A stretch of DNA of 64,000 nucleotides from Pseudomonas synxantha (GCF_900105675.1 NZ_LT629786.1:310001-374000); one strand, 5' to 3'. Shown: positions 1 to 8,641, counted from the stretch's first letter. Notes: generated from the sequence alone by a model not told the origin. Numbers and translations: made by a program.

Positions 1-196
1 AAGAGTTTAAGGCGGGGGGGGGGGGCGTGCCGATAAGGTCGCGTTATATGTGGCTGCTCGCCATATTTTCGGGTAGGGCTGCCTTCCCCTCTAGACGTCG
101 AGCTAAAGACCAAAACAATACGGCAGCCCTCAGGCATTAAAGCTTTCAAGTAAAAAAGAGAGCTCTTCTAAAATCGGCCCCCTCCATATACGGGAC
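1..196. other. Left-edge non-coding stretch
   Basis: No gene is visible left of the histidine kinase stop. A run of twelve G lies at 14-25. The 9-base arms AGGGCTGCC (75-83) and GGCAGCCCT (122-130) are complementary but 38 bases apart. No convincing terminator with a T tract was seen for the two-component operon that ends at 197. Confidence 0.4.
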
Positions 197-1612
197 CTAG
201 GCTGCGCCCATTTGCGTTTGCTTCATTTGGGTGTCGGGAAAGTTGAGGTGAAACCAGGTAAAATTCTGATCAGTCACTTCTACGCTCGCAGAACCCTGAT
301 GCAATCCCATAATTGACTGTACTATAGCTAGGCCCAGACCCGTACCACCTTCATTTCGTGCTCGGCTTTTGTCTACACGGTAGAACCGCTCGAACAAATG
401 CACCTGGTGTTCCTTGGCGATTCCGCGCCCCGGGTTACCAACACTCAAGGTAGTTCCGTTAGCACCGCGTTGAACTTTCACGTAAACCGTCCGGCCTCTT
501 GGGCAGTAGCGAATCGCGTTCGAGACAAGGTTCGAGATGGCTCGTTGAATCATTATCTGATTGCCACGCACCACGCCATTTCCTGTGAGCTGGAGTTGTA
601 TTTCGCCTTCTTCGGCCGTAATGCTGAAGAGGTCGCAGACCCGCTGAATTTCGTCGAGCAAACAGACATTTTCGAATTCTACCATTGACGCGGGGTGGCT
701 GACCTGGGCTAGAAATAGCATGTCGGAAACCATTCGACTCATGCGGTCCAACTCTTCCGTGCACGACTCCAAGACTTCTCGGTACTCAGGAAGAGACCTT
801 TCCCGGGTCAGCGCAACCTGAGCCTTACCCATGAGATTGGACAAAGGTGCACGCAGTTCGTGAGCAAGATCGTCCGAGAACTGCGATAGCTGCTGAACCC
901 CATCATCTAGACGCATCAGCATGATATTGATTCCATCGCCGAGCTTCTTCAGTTCTGCCGGCATCCCCTTCGTTGGTAGGCGATGATCAAGGCTCTCGGT
1001 GGAAATTTTCGAGGCAATCCTCAAGAACTTGGTCAGAGGCAGTAGTCCTCTGCGCACAGTCCACCATCCAATGGCCAAGATCAGCAAGAGAATAAGAGGC
1101 GAGACCATCAGCGCCCAGGTTAGCAATGCATCGAGCAGGGCTTGGTTGGCTGACTGGTCCATGGTCATGAACACACTAACTTCGGTTCCATCGCCTAGAT
1201 TCATTACTCGCGAAGCGCTAAGTAGCGGGCGACCCGTGGAGTCACGCCACTCGTGCTGTTTAACCTGCTCGGTTGGCTTGAACTTGTGCACTTCCAGGTT
1301 GACTGCCTTCGAACCTATTGAGAGCAGTGGAGTTTGCGTTTGTCCTGACTCAAAGATGCTGACGTACAGATTATTGTGCCCCATGACCAAGTCAACTAGC
1401 TGGTGCGCGTCTGGATTGACATCAGCGATACTAGTGATAGCGGATAGGTTGTGAGTCATACCCGCCATTTTCACTTCGAGGTCCATTCGGGAGTTTCTCT
1501 CGAGAGCTTGGCTCACCATCACATACCCAAAGGTGGCGAAAAGGAGGAGCAGCGCTGCGCTCATCAAACCGACTTTGAATCCCAGCTTCACAGCCAGACT
1601 GAACGGCCTCAT
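197..1612 (-). CDS. Heavy-metal sensor histidine kinase (CzcS/CopS/IrlS type)
   Basis: Membrane sensor kinase of 471 aa that senses periplasmic metal and phosphorylates the adjacent regulator. Two membrane segments (about 12-36 and 160-188) bracket a periplasmic sensor domain of about 120 residues, followed by a HAMP linker. The phospho-acceptor motif DLAHELRAPL has its His near 251. The N box NLVSNAIRY is near 361, the G1 box VGNPGRGI near 391, the F box FERFYR near 407 and the G2 box GGTGLGL near 422, so all catalytic parts are present. The start ATG overlaps the regulator's stop by four bases (ATGA), which implies translational coupling. The metal cannot be told from sequence; the neighbouring czcD-like gene suggests zinc, cadmium or cobalt. 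Confidence 0.9.
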   Translation of the reverse strand: MRPFSLAVKLGFKVGLMSAALLLLFATFGYVMVSQALERNSRMDLEVKMAGMTHNLSAITSIADVNPDAHQLVDLVMGHNNLYVSIFESGQTQTPLLSIGSKAVNLEVHKFKPTEQVKQHEWRDSTGRPLLSASRVMNLGDGTEVSVFMTMDQSANQALLDALLTWALMVSPLILLLILAIGWWTVRRGLLPLTKFLRIASKISTESLDHRLPTKGMPAELKKLGDGINIMLMRLDDGVQQLSQFSDDLAHELRAPLSNLMGKAQVALTRERSLPEYREVLESCTEELDRMSRMVSDMLFLAQVSHPASMVEFENVCLLDEIQRVCDLFSITAEEGEIQLQLTGNGVVRGNQIMIQRAISNLVSNAIRYCPRGRTVYVKVQRGANGTTLSVGNPGRGIAKEHQVHLFERFYRVDKSRARNEGGTGLGLAIVQSIMGLHQGSASVEVTDQNFTWFHLNFPDTQMKQTQMGAA

Positions 1613-2283
1613 GCGCGCTCCTCCAGAACGTACCCTATGCCTCGAAGTTTATGTATGAGCTTGGTCTCAAATGGATCATCGATCTTCGAGCGTAATCGCC
1701 GGATAGAGACGTCAATAACGTTATTATCGCAGTCAAAGTTCATGTCCCATATCAGCCAGATGCTCTGAGAGCGTGTAAGTGCTTTGCCAGCTCGACTAAT
1801 GAGAAGGTGCAGGAGAGCAAATTTCTTGGTGTTGAGGTCTATGCGTGTAGATCCACGGAACACCCGATGGCGCACAGAGTCGAGCTCTACATCCGAAATT
1901 CTCAGCGCGTTTTTCTCAAAAAGCTCGTCGCCACGTCTTTGCAGCGAGCGCATGCGAGCAAGCAGCTCGGGAAACTCGAAGGGCTTGACGAGGTAGTCAT
2001 CTGCGCCACCGTCCAAACCCTTGAGCTTGTCGTTGGTTCGTCCCCAGGCAGTCAGCATAATGACGCGGACCCGGCTGGTTTCTCTAATGACTTCCAAAAG
2101 GTCCAAGCCATTGATGTCAGGGAGGTTCACATCGAGAAGCAGAAACGAATAAATATTAGTATTGAATAAGTGAGCGGCATCAACACCATTGTTTGCTATA
2201 TTTACGATGTACCCGCTTTCAGAAAGGCCCTGCTGAAGGTATTCTACGTTTTTGGTTTCGTCTTCCACAACTAGAACGCGCAT
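1609..2283 (-). CDS. Heavy-metal response regulator, OmpR/PhoB family (CzcR/CopR type)
   Basis: DNA-binding response regulator of 224 aa. The receiver domain (1-115) has the acidic pair near residues 7-8, phospho-acceptor Asp51 in LLLDVNLPD and conserved Lys100 in LVKPF. The C-terminal winged helix (about 125-222) ends in the OmpR signature NVIDVSIRRLRSKID and RGIGYVL. It is first in a two-gene unit with the kinase. Full length, no damaged motifs. Likely target: the broken cation exporter just upstream or other metal genes of the element; no operator could be identified in the 485-base gap before it. Confidence 0.92.
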   Translation of the reverse strand: MRVLVVEDETKNVEYLQQGLSESGYIVNIANNGVDAAHLFNTNIYSFLLLDVNLPDINGLDLLEVIRETSRVRVIMLTAWGRTNDKLKGLDGGADDYLVKPFEFPELLARMRSLQRRGDELFEKNALRISDVELDSVRHRVFRGSTRIDLNTKKFALLHLLISRAGKALTRSQSIWLIWDMNFDCDNNVIDVSIRRLRSKIDDPFETKLIHKLRGIGYVLEERA

Positions 2284-2769
2284 AACTTATCTCAGGATGT
2301 GAGTAAAATAATAGTCCAATCGGCCGCCAGTGTGGTTATACGCTGATTGGTAGTACTGCTGTGTGCTTGGTGTTTAATTTCATTATTTATTTTCATGCGC
2401 ATTACATTAACTCAATAATAACTGATCCTAGCGCGAATTGGCTAAATGCGCGTAAGCTTTGCAAATTTGTAATTTTTGCGCAATATTATTGATAGTTATG
2501 ATAAATTGATTGTTTGGAATAATCGAGAATCTGTCAATGGTAAGGTTTTTAAGGCCAAAGCTGGCGGATGCCTTCAGTGCGCGTAGCAGGCGAATCTGCC
2601 TGAAGGCTCCTTTAATATTGGCCGCCGGTCAACTCGATTAGTCGTTAAATTTAGAGGTGGCAGTAATGCATATTTAAAAGCGCGTATAGTCTTGGGGAAC
2701 GCATCTTAAGTCGATTTTTCTTAGGGCTTCTGCCTGCAAATACAACAATTAGCGTCATCAAAAAAACGA
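2284..2769. other. Gap between exporter remnant and regulator
   Basis: AT-rich 486 bases with no plausible gene. It must carry the promoter for the minus-strand regulator-kinase pair. An imperfect stem around 2570-2607 (arms GCCTTCAG and CTGAAGGC with an inner CAGGC/GCCTG pair) may be a terminator for the exporter gene, but it lacks a clear T run. Confidence 0.3.
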
Positions 2770-3712
2770 CTAGTGTGAAGGCTTCGGAGCATTATCATGA
2801 AAGGCTGCTTGCTCCATTTGAATCGTGCAGTGATGAATTTCGAACGATTTACTCACCGCGTCAATGACTGATGCGAGAATAACATCTCGATTTAATGAAT
2901 CTCGCACGACTACGTGCGACGTCAGGATATTGCGGCCACTACTTAGAGCCCAAACATGCAGATCATGGACCTCCATGACCCCATCTACTCCAAGTATCAG
3001 GGACTCTATTTCCGCAATATTGAGATTGTCGGGTACCCCTTCCATAAGTACCCCCCAAGCTTTCGCGCAACAACTGCCAAGTACGTGGAAACACCCATAT
3101 ACCGATTGCTACGGCGACAATCGTATCGACCCAGCTCCAACCTGTAAATCGGATGACAAGTGCCGCTATGATCACGCCCAATGAACCAAGCATGTCGCTC
3201 CAGACTTCAAGATAGGCTCCCTTGAGATTCAGACTTTCACTGCTGGCAGAGGAGAGCAGACGCATCGATATCAGGTTCACAAAAAGACCCCCAATTGCGA
3301 TCCACATCATCGCACCGGTAGCAATCTCCGACGGTACTAGCAAGCGCTGATACGCCTCGTACAAAATGTAGGCAGCGACCATAAAGAGTAATAAGGCATT
3401 GAACGTTGAGGCTAGGATCTCTATGCGAGCATATCCAAAAGTCCGTTTCTGGTCCGCTGGCCGCTTGGCTATTTGGAGAGCAATCAGTGAAATTGCCAGA
3501 GCAGCAGTATCTGTGAGCATATGTGATGCATCAGACAGCAGGGCTAGGCTGCCGGTAACGCATGCTCCGATAACCTCCGCAATCATAAAAATACCAGTCA
3601 GGGCAAGCGCCATGAGTAGTTTTTTCTGGTGTCCTTCACGTAGAGCGGCACCGCCATGAGCGTGATTGGATCCCACATGCTTCTCCTTGCCTAATGTAGT
3701 GGTTGGCTTCAA
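2770..3712 (-). pseudogene. czcD: Cation diffusion facilitator (CzcD-like), one-base frameshift
   Basis: Inner-membrane cation/proton antiporter of the CDF family, broken in two frames. The 5' part (3712 down to about 3056) encodes a His-containing N terminus, the transmembrane segments and the metal-site motif SDASHMLTD. The 3' part (down to 2770) encodes the cytoplasmic domain with VHDLHVWALSSG. The parts join if one G is removed from a run of six (3051-3056, C on the plus strand), restoring the expected RESLGVLMEGVPDN. As read, translation leaves frame about 220 residues in and gives a 249-aa product with an unrelated tail. Either a real inactivating insertion or a homopolymer sequencing error; all other family features are intact, so decay is recent at most. 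Confidence 0.85.
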
Positions 3713-4530
3713 TCTAGATTCTCATCGCTACAAACAAAAACACAAATATGGATCCTACCTTTCAGAACGGCTAATAAAACTCATTTAAACTAATTGTAGT
3801 TTAGGATGAAAGTATGTTGTTGGTATGCGATTTTTTGCAGACCTGCGTCTCCTCTAGCCGGCGATACGGTGCTAGTCAACAGCCTACTTTGACACGGCTC
3901 AAAAAAAGAAGGTTCCGCTGGGATTGTGTCAGAATTGTAATTCTGCTGTAGCTATCTCGTTATCCGTCGTCAAAAATAATACGGCTAGCTAAAAATTTAC
4001 GCTACGTAGCGGTGTCGCTAAGCACAGACACGAAATTACCTCAAACTCCTCGCAACGCTGCTGAGTAACATAATTACCTAGTTTTTTAACGCCGGCCGCG
4101 GTCAATATTTTCATCGCAAATTCTGATTCCTTAATCACTGAACTATCTCGTAAGGAAGAAACCGCGGGTTTTGAAATGATGCTCGGCGATACGGAGCTCG
4201 AGAGTGCCGTTCGATGTGAGGGGTTAGGTCGATGACACCGTTGAGATGCGGAACGGACTGAGGCTTAACCATTAACACCGATTGTCGAAAGTGGTCGTCG
4301 CTACCGACCCAAAAGGGGCGAATGGCGGTAATTTGGATGCCGCTAGACGCTGGCATCGTGTGCCGATTACCGACAGCGTAACCTTTCATTCTTGAAGAGT
4401 CGTATTTACCTGAGTCAAGCGACATGCGTGCTCACCCCAGATCGCAGCGGCTTTGCGACACGCTTGATTCATTCGCACACCTAGCCAGGTAGCAACTTGA
4501 ATATTGGTTGTGGGTGAGGAGGTTATTGAA
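3713..4530. other. Non-coding or degenerate 0.8 kb
   Basis: No recognisable gene. A minus-strand frame at 4135-4425 could encode 96 aa but has no family resemblance and no ribosome binding site I trust. The stretch separates the metal-efflux remnant from an oppositely oriented oxidoreductase and may contain remains of earlier insertions. The promoter of the oxidoreductase should lie near its right end. Confidence 0.35.
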
Positions 4531-5265
4531 GTGAAAATCGGAGTTAGCGGCGCCGGCAATATTGGGGCTACCCTTGCCCGCAAGCTCGTCGCGTGCGGCC
4601 ATGAAGTTAAGCTGGCAAATTCGAAAGGCCCCGAAAGCCTTCAAAACCTGGTCAGTGAAATCGGCGCACACGCTGTGACCAAGGAAGAGGCAGTGTCCGA
4701 GGTAGGCGTTGTGATCCTCTCGATACCCTTCCCAAAATATCCAGATCTCAAACAGACGTTAAAGAATGTCCCCGAGAAAGTCGTTGTCATTGACACGTCC
4801 AATTACTATCCGGGACGCGACGGGGCAATCATAGAAGTTGACGACGGCAAGCCCGTGAACGTTTGGGTAAGCGAGCAGTTTAGCCGCCCGGTCATTAAGG
4901 CTTGGAACGCCGTCCTTGCAGCGACTCTTGCCGACAATCGGCAACCAACTGGATCTTCGACACGCATTGGCTTACATGTAGCAGGGGATGACACTCATGC
5001 AGAGGCCGTCGCGCAGGATCTCGTTGAGGATACGGGCTTTATCGCGCTTGCCGCTGGTAGCCTTGAAGATTCGTGGCGTCAGCAACCAGGAACACCAGCC
5101 TACTGCACCGAGCTAACATTGCCGGAGCTGAAGATGGCGCTGGAGGCGGCAGACAAGGTACGGGCACCTCAAAACCGAGACGCACTTATCGCAAAATTTA
5201 TGGTTCCCGGCAGTCAGTTTACAGATGAGCAAATTGTTGCCACAAATCGCGCTAGGACGGCCTGA
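4531..5265 (+). CDS. NADPH-dependent F420 reductase-like oxidoreductase (COG2085 type)
   Basis: Soluble Rossmann-fold protein of 244 aa. The N terminus VKIGVSGAGNIGATLARKL is a dinucleotide-binding GxGxxG-type motif, followed by VILSIPFPKYPDL and VVIDTSNYYPGRDG, which are typical of NADP-binding F420 oxidoreductase-like proteins and the STEAP-type fold. The GTG start at 4531 is chosen because GAGGAGG at 4516-4522 sits eight bases before it. It stands alone, facing away from the czcD remnant, and looks like ICE cargo. Pseudomonas does not make F420, so the true substrate is unknown; NADPH-linked reduction of a small molecule is an inference. Confidence 0.75.
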   Translation: MKIGVSGAGNIGATLARKLVACGHEVKLANSKGPESLQNLVSEIGAHAVTKEEAVSEVGVVILSIPFPKYPDLKQTLKNVPEKVVVIDTSNYYPGRDGAIIEVDDGKPVNVWVSEQFSRPVIKAWNAVLAATLADNRQPTGSSTRIGLHVAGDDTHAEAVAQDLVEDTGFIALAAGSLEDSWRQQPGTPAYCTELTLPELKMALEAADKVRAPQNRDALIAKFMVPGSQFTDEQIVATNRARTA

Positions 5266-5750
5266 CTACCGGATTAGGCGGGATTCTTTGCTAGAATTTC
5301 GCCTAATTGATCTAGTCGCTAAACTCATCTCTTTACGTAAACAGGGCACTGCAGACGCGTGCCTAACTCAGCGTCTGGATGAGGCCGCGAATTTCCTAAC
5401 CTGTCCTGTATCGCGGCCTAGGCCACGTCACGTTGTTCAAGCATCCGCTCAATCTCAGCGCCAGCTAAAGCGTCGCAAGCGTGCGGCGTGGTCTACTACC
5501 GATCTCAACTATTAAGGCGTTGGCGTCAGGAAGGCGTGTTTACCGGACGCTTACCTTCAAGGAATTCCGGGCAACACAGAAACAAGAACGCCGATTTGAT
5601 TGATGATGTTCGTGCGAGCAAACACATCTAACAAACCGGCGTTCTTATGTGCGATATTATACTTTTCTTCCTTTTTGGGAGGGCTTTTCTGTCGTTAACA
5701 CAAAGCCTGATGGTGATGCCCTCCAGATCGATCTGACTCCCCGCGCCAAA
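5266..5750. other. Gap with long imperfect hairpin
   Basis: 485 bases without a convincing gene. The notable element is a palindrome at 5584-5666, listed separately. Short frames on both strands show no domain and poor start context. Confidence 0.4.
5584..5666. repeat. 83-base imperfect palindrome
   Basis: Outer arms AAGAACGCCG (5584-5593) and CGGCGTTCTT (5657-5666) pair perfectly. Inner TTTG/CAAA and GATG/CATC pairs continue the stem. It could be a terminator shared by the genes on either side, an insertion-element end or a small mobile palindrome. It lacks the core boxes expected of an integron attC site. Confidence 0.5.
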
Positions 5751-5975
5751 CTAGACCGTCTCGTTTTGAAATAGTGGGCTGTGCCCAGTGAGAAAGATTT
5801 GCCCCAGGTATTTGGGGCGAAGGGCAACGGCGCCATCGGCTTGTTCTGCCGTCATTTCGAGCTCCTCTACGAAGAAGTCCCAAAGCTCCTCATTCGTCGA
5901 TACCTCGTTATTGGCGAGCTGATCTTCGATGTTTTCAAGGATTTGTTGGGTCAGGTTATTGAAGATTAGATTCAT
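5751..5975 (-). CDS. Hypothetical small acidic ICE protein
   Basis: 74-aa acidic protein, rich in Glu, Asn and Leu in its first half and probably helical. No family recognised. The ATG at 5975 is chosen over upstream starts because AGGAG lies six bases before it. That ribosome site (AGGAGC, minus-strand copy of 5981-5986) can pair with GCTCCT (minus-strand copy of 5996-6001), so translation may be restrained by a leader hairpin, as in the genes further upstream. It follows the DUF3275 gene on the same strand. Confidence 0.55.
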   Translation of the reverse strand: MNLIFNNLTQQILENIEDQLANNEVSTNEELWDFFVEELEMTAEQADGAVALRPKYLGQIFLTGHSPLFQNETV

Positions 5976-6058
5976 GTGCTGCTCCTGTTGAGTCGAGGAG
6001 CGCCCAGGAGGGAGCCTCTCATGAATGTGCCGATTGGCTTGGCGTATCGCCGGCATCG

Positions 6059-6664
6059 TTAGGTATTGGAGATATTCCATACCTGCAGTTTGAAGTTGTG
6101 TAAATAGCCGAGCTCCGAGAGCCGACTGCACTGTTGGCGTAGTTGCTGACGATCAACAGTTGTGTCCAGCCTGACTGTATAGCTTAGAGGCCAGATTGTG
6201 CCGAACAACTCGGCATCTGCCTCGAGGTCGTTGGTTGCGCCGGTCGGGGTCATCCCGAACGGGGCATCCTCTTTTGATACCTGTTTATTGGTGGCCGGTA
6301 GGGCGGGCGGATTATTACGCTGCACAGGCTTGGAGAGGTTGGAAGAAGACTCTTCATCCATAGGGTCAGGCTCGTTTGGCGAGAGCCTGGCGGCGTCTTC
6401 TGGTGTCAGATTGTCGACGTCGTCGAGGCTCATGCTTTCCAGCCTTGCACGGATCTCAACGATCAGGCGGCCTGCTGTGGAGTAATACGAAGGACGGATC
6501 TCCGTTATCAGAAAGTCGCCTCGGTATTTGCCTTCATCGTACTGATCGAGGAGTGCGTCTTTGATCACGAACTCACCGATAGAGGTCGAAAGCCGTCCGA
6601 CGTTGAATTCGCCATTACGGCCGCTGATGGTACGGATGGCCAGTTGGCCGGGGATGTTGATCAT
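6059..6664 (-). CDS. DUF3275 family ICE protein
   Basis: 201-aa protein that I recognise as DUF3275, found in PAPI-1/PFGI-1-type ICEs. The N-terminal half (MINIPGQLAIRTISGRNGEF, FRGDF-like and PSYYSTAGRLIVEIRARL) is the conserved part. The second half is a low-complexity acidic, Pro/Asn-rich linker (about 85-145) followed by a short C-terminal domain. The start at 6664 has GGAG upstream and gives the conserved N terminus. No biochemical function is known. It lies just downstream of a terminator at 6690-6716, so it probably has its own promoter or is read through. Confidence 0.7.
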   Translation of the reverse strand: MINIPGQLAIRTISGRNGEFNVGRLSTSIGEFVIKDALLDQYDEGKYRGDFLITEIRPSYYSTAGRLIVEIRARLESMSLDDVDNLTPEDAARLSPNEPDPMDEESSSNLSKPVQRNNPPALPATNKQVSKEDAPFGMTPTGATNDLEADAELFGTIWPLSYTVRLDTTVDRQQLRQQCSRLSELGYLHNFKLQVWNISNT

Positions 6665-6689
6665 GGGCAGCTCCACACTGCTACGAATG

Positions 6690-6716
6690 AAAAAAGCCCG
6701 ACAGGTGTCGGGCTTT
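6690..6716 (-). terminator. Rho-independent terminator
   Basis: Perfect stem AAGCCCGACA / TGTCGGGCTT with a two- to four-base loop, followed on the minus strand by a T run (6688-6694). It closes the gene at 6742-7077. Confidence 0.85.
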
Positions 6717-6741
6717 GGGCAGTGCTGTGATTGTCGAAGGA

Positions 6742-7077
6742 TTACGGGCAAGAAGTATGAGTTTCTTCCTTGAGTGAGATGTACAGATAGAAAACGCCTG
6801 GCGGTGATTCTATACGGTCAAGTTTTAGGTCCAGCCAGACTCGATCAGTGCTATTGCCGGCAGGCAATAAACGATAGAGGCCGAAATGGATCTGTGTGCT
6901 GTCAGGTTGCAAGTGCAGTTCTCGGTAGGCCTCCAGGACAACTTCGCCCAGTCGCTCACTGACAACACTTGCATCCTGAGGGTTTTCAATATGCACCGCT
7001 TCCTGCCAGGCCCGGGGTGTTAAAACGACCGGGAGCTTGAGCAGGTCAGACGACACGAGGTTAGTGGTGCTTTGCAT
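6742..7077 (-). CDS. Hypothetical ICE protein with structured leader
   Basis: 111-aa soluble protein with no family I can name. It has a central helical part (SVVSERLGEVVLEAYREL) and a beta-rich C-terminal half (IHFGLYRLLP, VWLDLKLDRIE, GVFYLYISLKEE). The ATG at 7077 is preceded by TGGAGA and by leader A of the repeated RNA leader family (7078-7131), so expression is probably set at translation. A strong terminator follows the stop, so it is a single-gene unit or the last gene of a readthrough unit. Confidence 0.6.
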   Translation of the reverse strand: MQSTTNLVSSDLLKLPVVLTPRAWQEAVHIENPQDASVVSERLGEVVLEAYRELHLQPDSTQIHFGLYRLLPAGNSTDRVWLDLKLDRIESPPGVFYLYISLKEETHTSCP

Positions 7078-7131
7078 GTTTATCTCCAGGTGTGAGAAAC
7101 CACCCGGCCCGTCCGGGAAGTGGTTTCCCGG
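7078..7131 (-). promoter_or_regulatory. Leader A: pseudoknot plus anti-SD helix
   Basis: Read on the minus strand: hairpin CCGGGAA/TTCCCGG (7113-7119 with 7125-7131). Its loop ACCAC (7120-7124) is complementary to GTGGT (7099-7103). Directly after comes TTCTC (7094-7098), complementary to the ribosome site GGAGA (7083-7087). The ATG is at 7077. Clearest of the five copies. Confidence 0.65.
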
Positions 7132-7151
7132 TTAGGTATGTTTTGGTTATG

Positions 7152-7649
7152 TCAGGACCAGCACACGTGGCGTTGTGTCCAGAGGTTGAGGTCAAAAGCT
7201 TGTTTCGCGGCATATTCGCTGCGGTAGTATTCTTCGGACTCCCTTGATACCGGTTCAAACTCATCAGCGGTACCAATGTAATAGCCCGCAGCGCTCTTCA
7301 GTATTTGGAGGGGGTACTCGATACCGCACTCGGCGAATGCAAGTTTCCCGTATGCAAAATCCGACACAATGTATGGTTCCGGTGTTATTAGCTGCTGCTG
7401 GTCTTCTTCAGTAAAGCGTGACCAACCGCCACCATTAATGGCCGCGTTCACTCCTTCGCCCCAAGCTCGACTGAGCGCAGGAACGGTTTTGAACAGCTCG
7501 GGTACGATCGGCTGGCCGGCGCGGTACGCGTCGGCACCCAGAATATGAGCCTCGATCTCAGCCTCATATTGGGTAATCTCGTCGCCATAGATTTCCGCTT
7601 TTGCATAAGCAACGCGTATATCGAGAGATTGCGTAAATAACGTGTTCAT
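7152..7649 (-). CDS. Hypothetical ICE protein ending in DLNLW motif
   Basis: 165-aa soluble protein, family not recognised. Aromatic-rich (YAKAEIYGDEITQYEAEIEAH, GGGWSRFTEE, AAGYYIGTADEFEP) with a C-terminal AFDLNLWTQRHVCWS. The DLNLW motif recurs in the otherwise unrelated protein at 8946-9245. The ATG at 7649 has GGAG ten bases upstream and sits behind leader B. A terminator for the upstream gene lies at 7724-7745, so this gene likely has its own promoter inside the short gap. Confidence 0.6.
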   Translation of the reverse strand: MNTLFTQSLDIRVAYAKAEIYGDEITQYEAEIEAHILGADAYRAGQPIVPELFKTVPALSRAWGEGVNAAINGGGWSRFTEEDQQQLITPEPYIVSDFAYGKLAFAECGIEYPLQILKSAAGYYIGTADEFEPVSRESEEYYRSEYAAKQAFDLNLWTQRHVCWS

Positions 7650-7704
7650 AAAGGTGAGTCTCCAACGGACGAGAATCACCGTGCCCGGAAGGGAGGTGTT
7701 CCCT
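7650..7704 (-). promoter_or_regulatory. Leader B: pseudoknot plus anti-SD helix
   Basis: Minus-strand hairpin AGGGA/TCCCT (7690-7704) with loop ACACC. CACC in the loop can pair with GGTG (7677-7680). One base later TTCTC (7671-7675) can pair with ribosome site GGAGA (7659-7663). Same order and spacing as leader A, with different bases in the pairs. Confidence 0.55.
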
Positions 7705-7723
7705 GCGGACTTTGATAATAATG

Positions 7724-7745
7724 AAGGCACCCGAAGGGTGCCTTT
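7724..7745 (-). terminator. Rho-independent terminator
   Basis: Stem AAGGCACCC / GGGTGCCTT with a three-base loop, just after the DUF3577 stop on the minus strand. Only a short T stretch follows. Confidence 0.7.
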
Positions 7746-7757
7746 CAACAAAGTGAA

Positions 7758-8294
7758 TCAAGATGCCGTACGCTGCTGTTTAGCGGGCGTTGGCTTGGAT
7801 TGTTCCTCTGCTACTGGCTCGGATGCTTCTTCGCTTGCGAGCTGTGCTTCAGGTTCCGCTTCGCCGTCTTCAACAACTGGTTCTACTTCACGAGGCTTTG
7901 CTTCATAGACGGTTTGGCCATCCACCTTGATCCAGCCGATAAACAACAGGCGTCCCTTGAGGCTTGCTCCAGGTTGACCTTTTTTATCGCCTTTCTCGTA
8001 GGTAAATGCGTCGGTCCAGATATCACCGATGCGGAAGCTCACAAGGACCTTCTTTCCGGCTTCAACGGCTGCTTGGCTGCGACGAATCAGCTTTTCAGCT
8101 TCAGCGCCGACCACGTTGCAGTCGATATAGGAATACTCGGCATCATCCATCGAGCCGCGCAGAGCCGCAACGGTAACTGCCATGAATGGCTTACCTTTGC
8201 CGCGAGGTTTCACTTCACGGATACGGTTGAGATAACCGATACCAGTGGTGTGAAGGTCGAAGAATTTTGCTTCGTTGGATTGATTAGTGCTCAT
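7758..8294 (-). CDS. STY4534-type ICE replication protein (DUF3577)
   Basis: 178-aa protein recognised as DUF3577, the STY4534 family of ICE replication proteins. The N-terminal region (FFDLHTTGIGYLNRIREVKPRGKGKPFMAVTVAALRG) and CNVVGAEAEKLIRR resemble an OB-like single-strand binding architecture. The C terminus (from about 135) is an acidic Glu/Pro/Ala tail, as in SSB-like proteins. The start ATG at 8294 is preceded by GGAGAATCACC, the ribosome site of leader C. Known biochemistry is thin; a role in replication or processing of the excised element is inferred from family naming and context. Confidence 0.8.
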   Translation of the reverse strand: MSTNQSNEAKFFDLHTTGIGYLNRIREVKPRGKGKPFMAVTVAALRGSMDDAEYSYIDCNVVGAEAEKLIRRSQAAVEAGKKVLVSFRIGDIWTDAFTYEKGDKKGQPGASLKGRLLFIGWIKVDGQTVYEAKPREVEPVVEDGEAEPEAQLASEEASEPVAEEQSKPTPAKQQRTAS

Positions 8295-8362
8295 GGTGAT
8301 TCTCCAGTTTCGAAATAACAGAAAGCGGAGAAACACTTCGCCCTAGGGGGAAAGTATTCCCC
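8295..8362 (-). promoter_or_regulatory. Leader C: pseudoknot plus anti-SD helix
   Basis: Minus-strand hairpin GGGGAA/TTCCCC (8347-8362) with loop TACT, which can pair with AGTG (8334-8337). One base on, TTCTCC (8327-8332) pairs over six bases with the ribosome site GGAGAA (8300-8305). I recall a predicted RNA motif associated with DUF3577 genes; whether it is this element could not be checked. Confidence 0.6.
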
Positions 8363-8389
8363 GCGAGGGTGGGTGGAGCTTAAGGTTGT

Positions 8390-8641
8390 TTAATGCATCA
8401 GCTTCATTGCAGCAATCATTACACCGACAGCTGCAGACAACATGACGCCCATGCGAATGGTGAGCTTGACTTCAAGCTGTGAAATCTCAGATTTGAACTC
8501 TGCAGCAAGAGCAGTTAAATCTGCCTTGGTAGCCAAACGTGAAAGCATGTCGGTCTCCAAAGCTTCAATAACAGCATTTGCCTTCTGTTCCGGGACGTTA
8601 ATCGAAATCAACGCCTGGTAGAGAGCCAGTTCAGTTTTCAT
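8390..8641 (-). CDS. Small coiled-coil protein with C-terminal membrane anchor
   Basis: 83-aa protein. Residues 1-60 are helical and coiled-coil-like (VPEQKANAVIEALETDMLSRLATKADLTALAAEFKSEISQLEVKL). Residues 62-80 (MGVMLSAAVGVMIAAMKL) form one hydrophobic segment. This layout resembles DUF1640/CCDC90-type small membrane-tethered coiled coils common in mobile elements. The ATG at 8641 follows GGAGG within leader D. Function unknown; tethering at the inner membrane is an inference. Confidence 0.65.
   Translation of the reverse strand: MKTELALYQALISINVPEQKANAVIEALETDMLSRLATKADLTALAAEFKSEISQLEVKLTIRMGVMLSAAVGVMIAAMKLMH

Noticed and set aside
4135..4425. 96-codon minus-strand frame
   Set aside because: No family resemblance and no trustworthy ribosome site; left as unassigned sequence.
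5584..5666. Integron attC site
   Set aside because: The ends are not the GTTRRRY/RYYYAAC core boxes and no integrase or cassette is adjacent.
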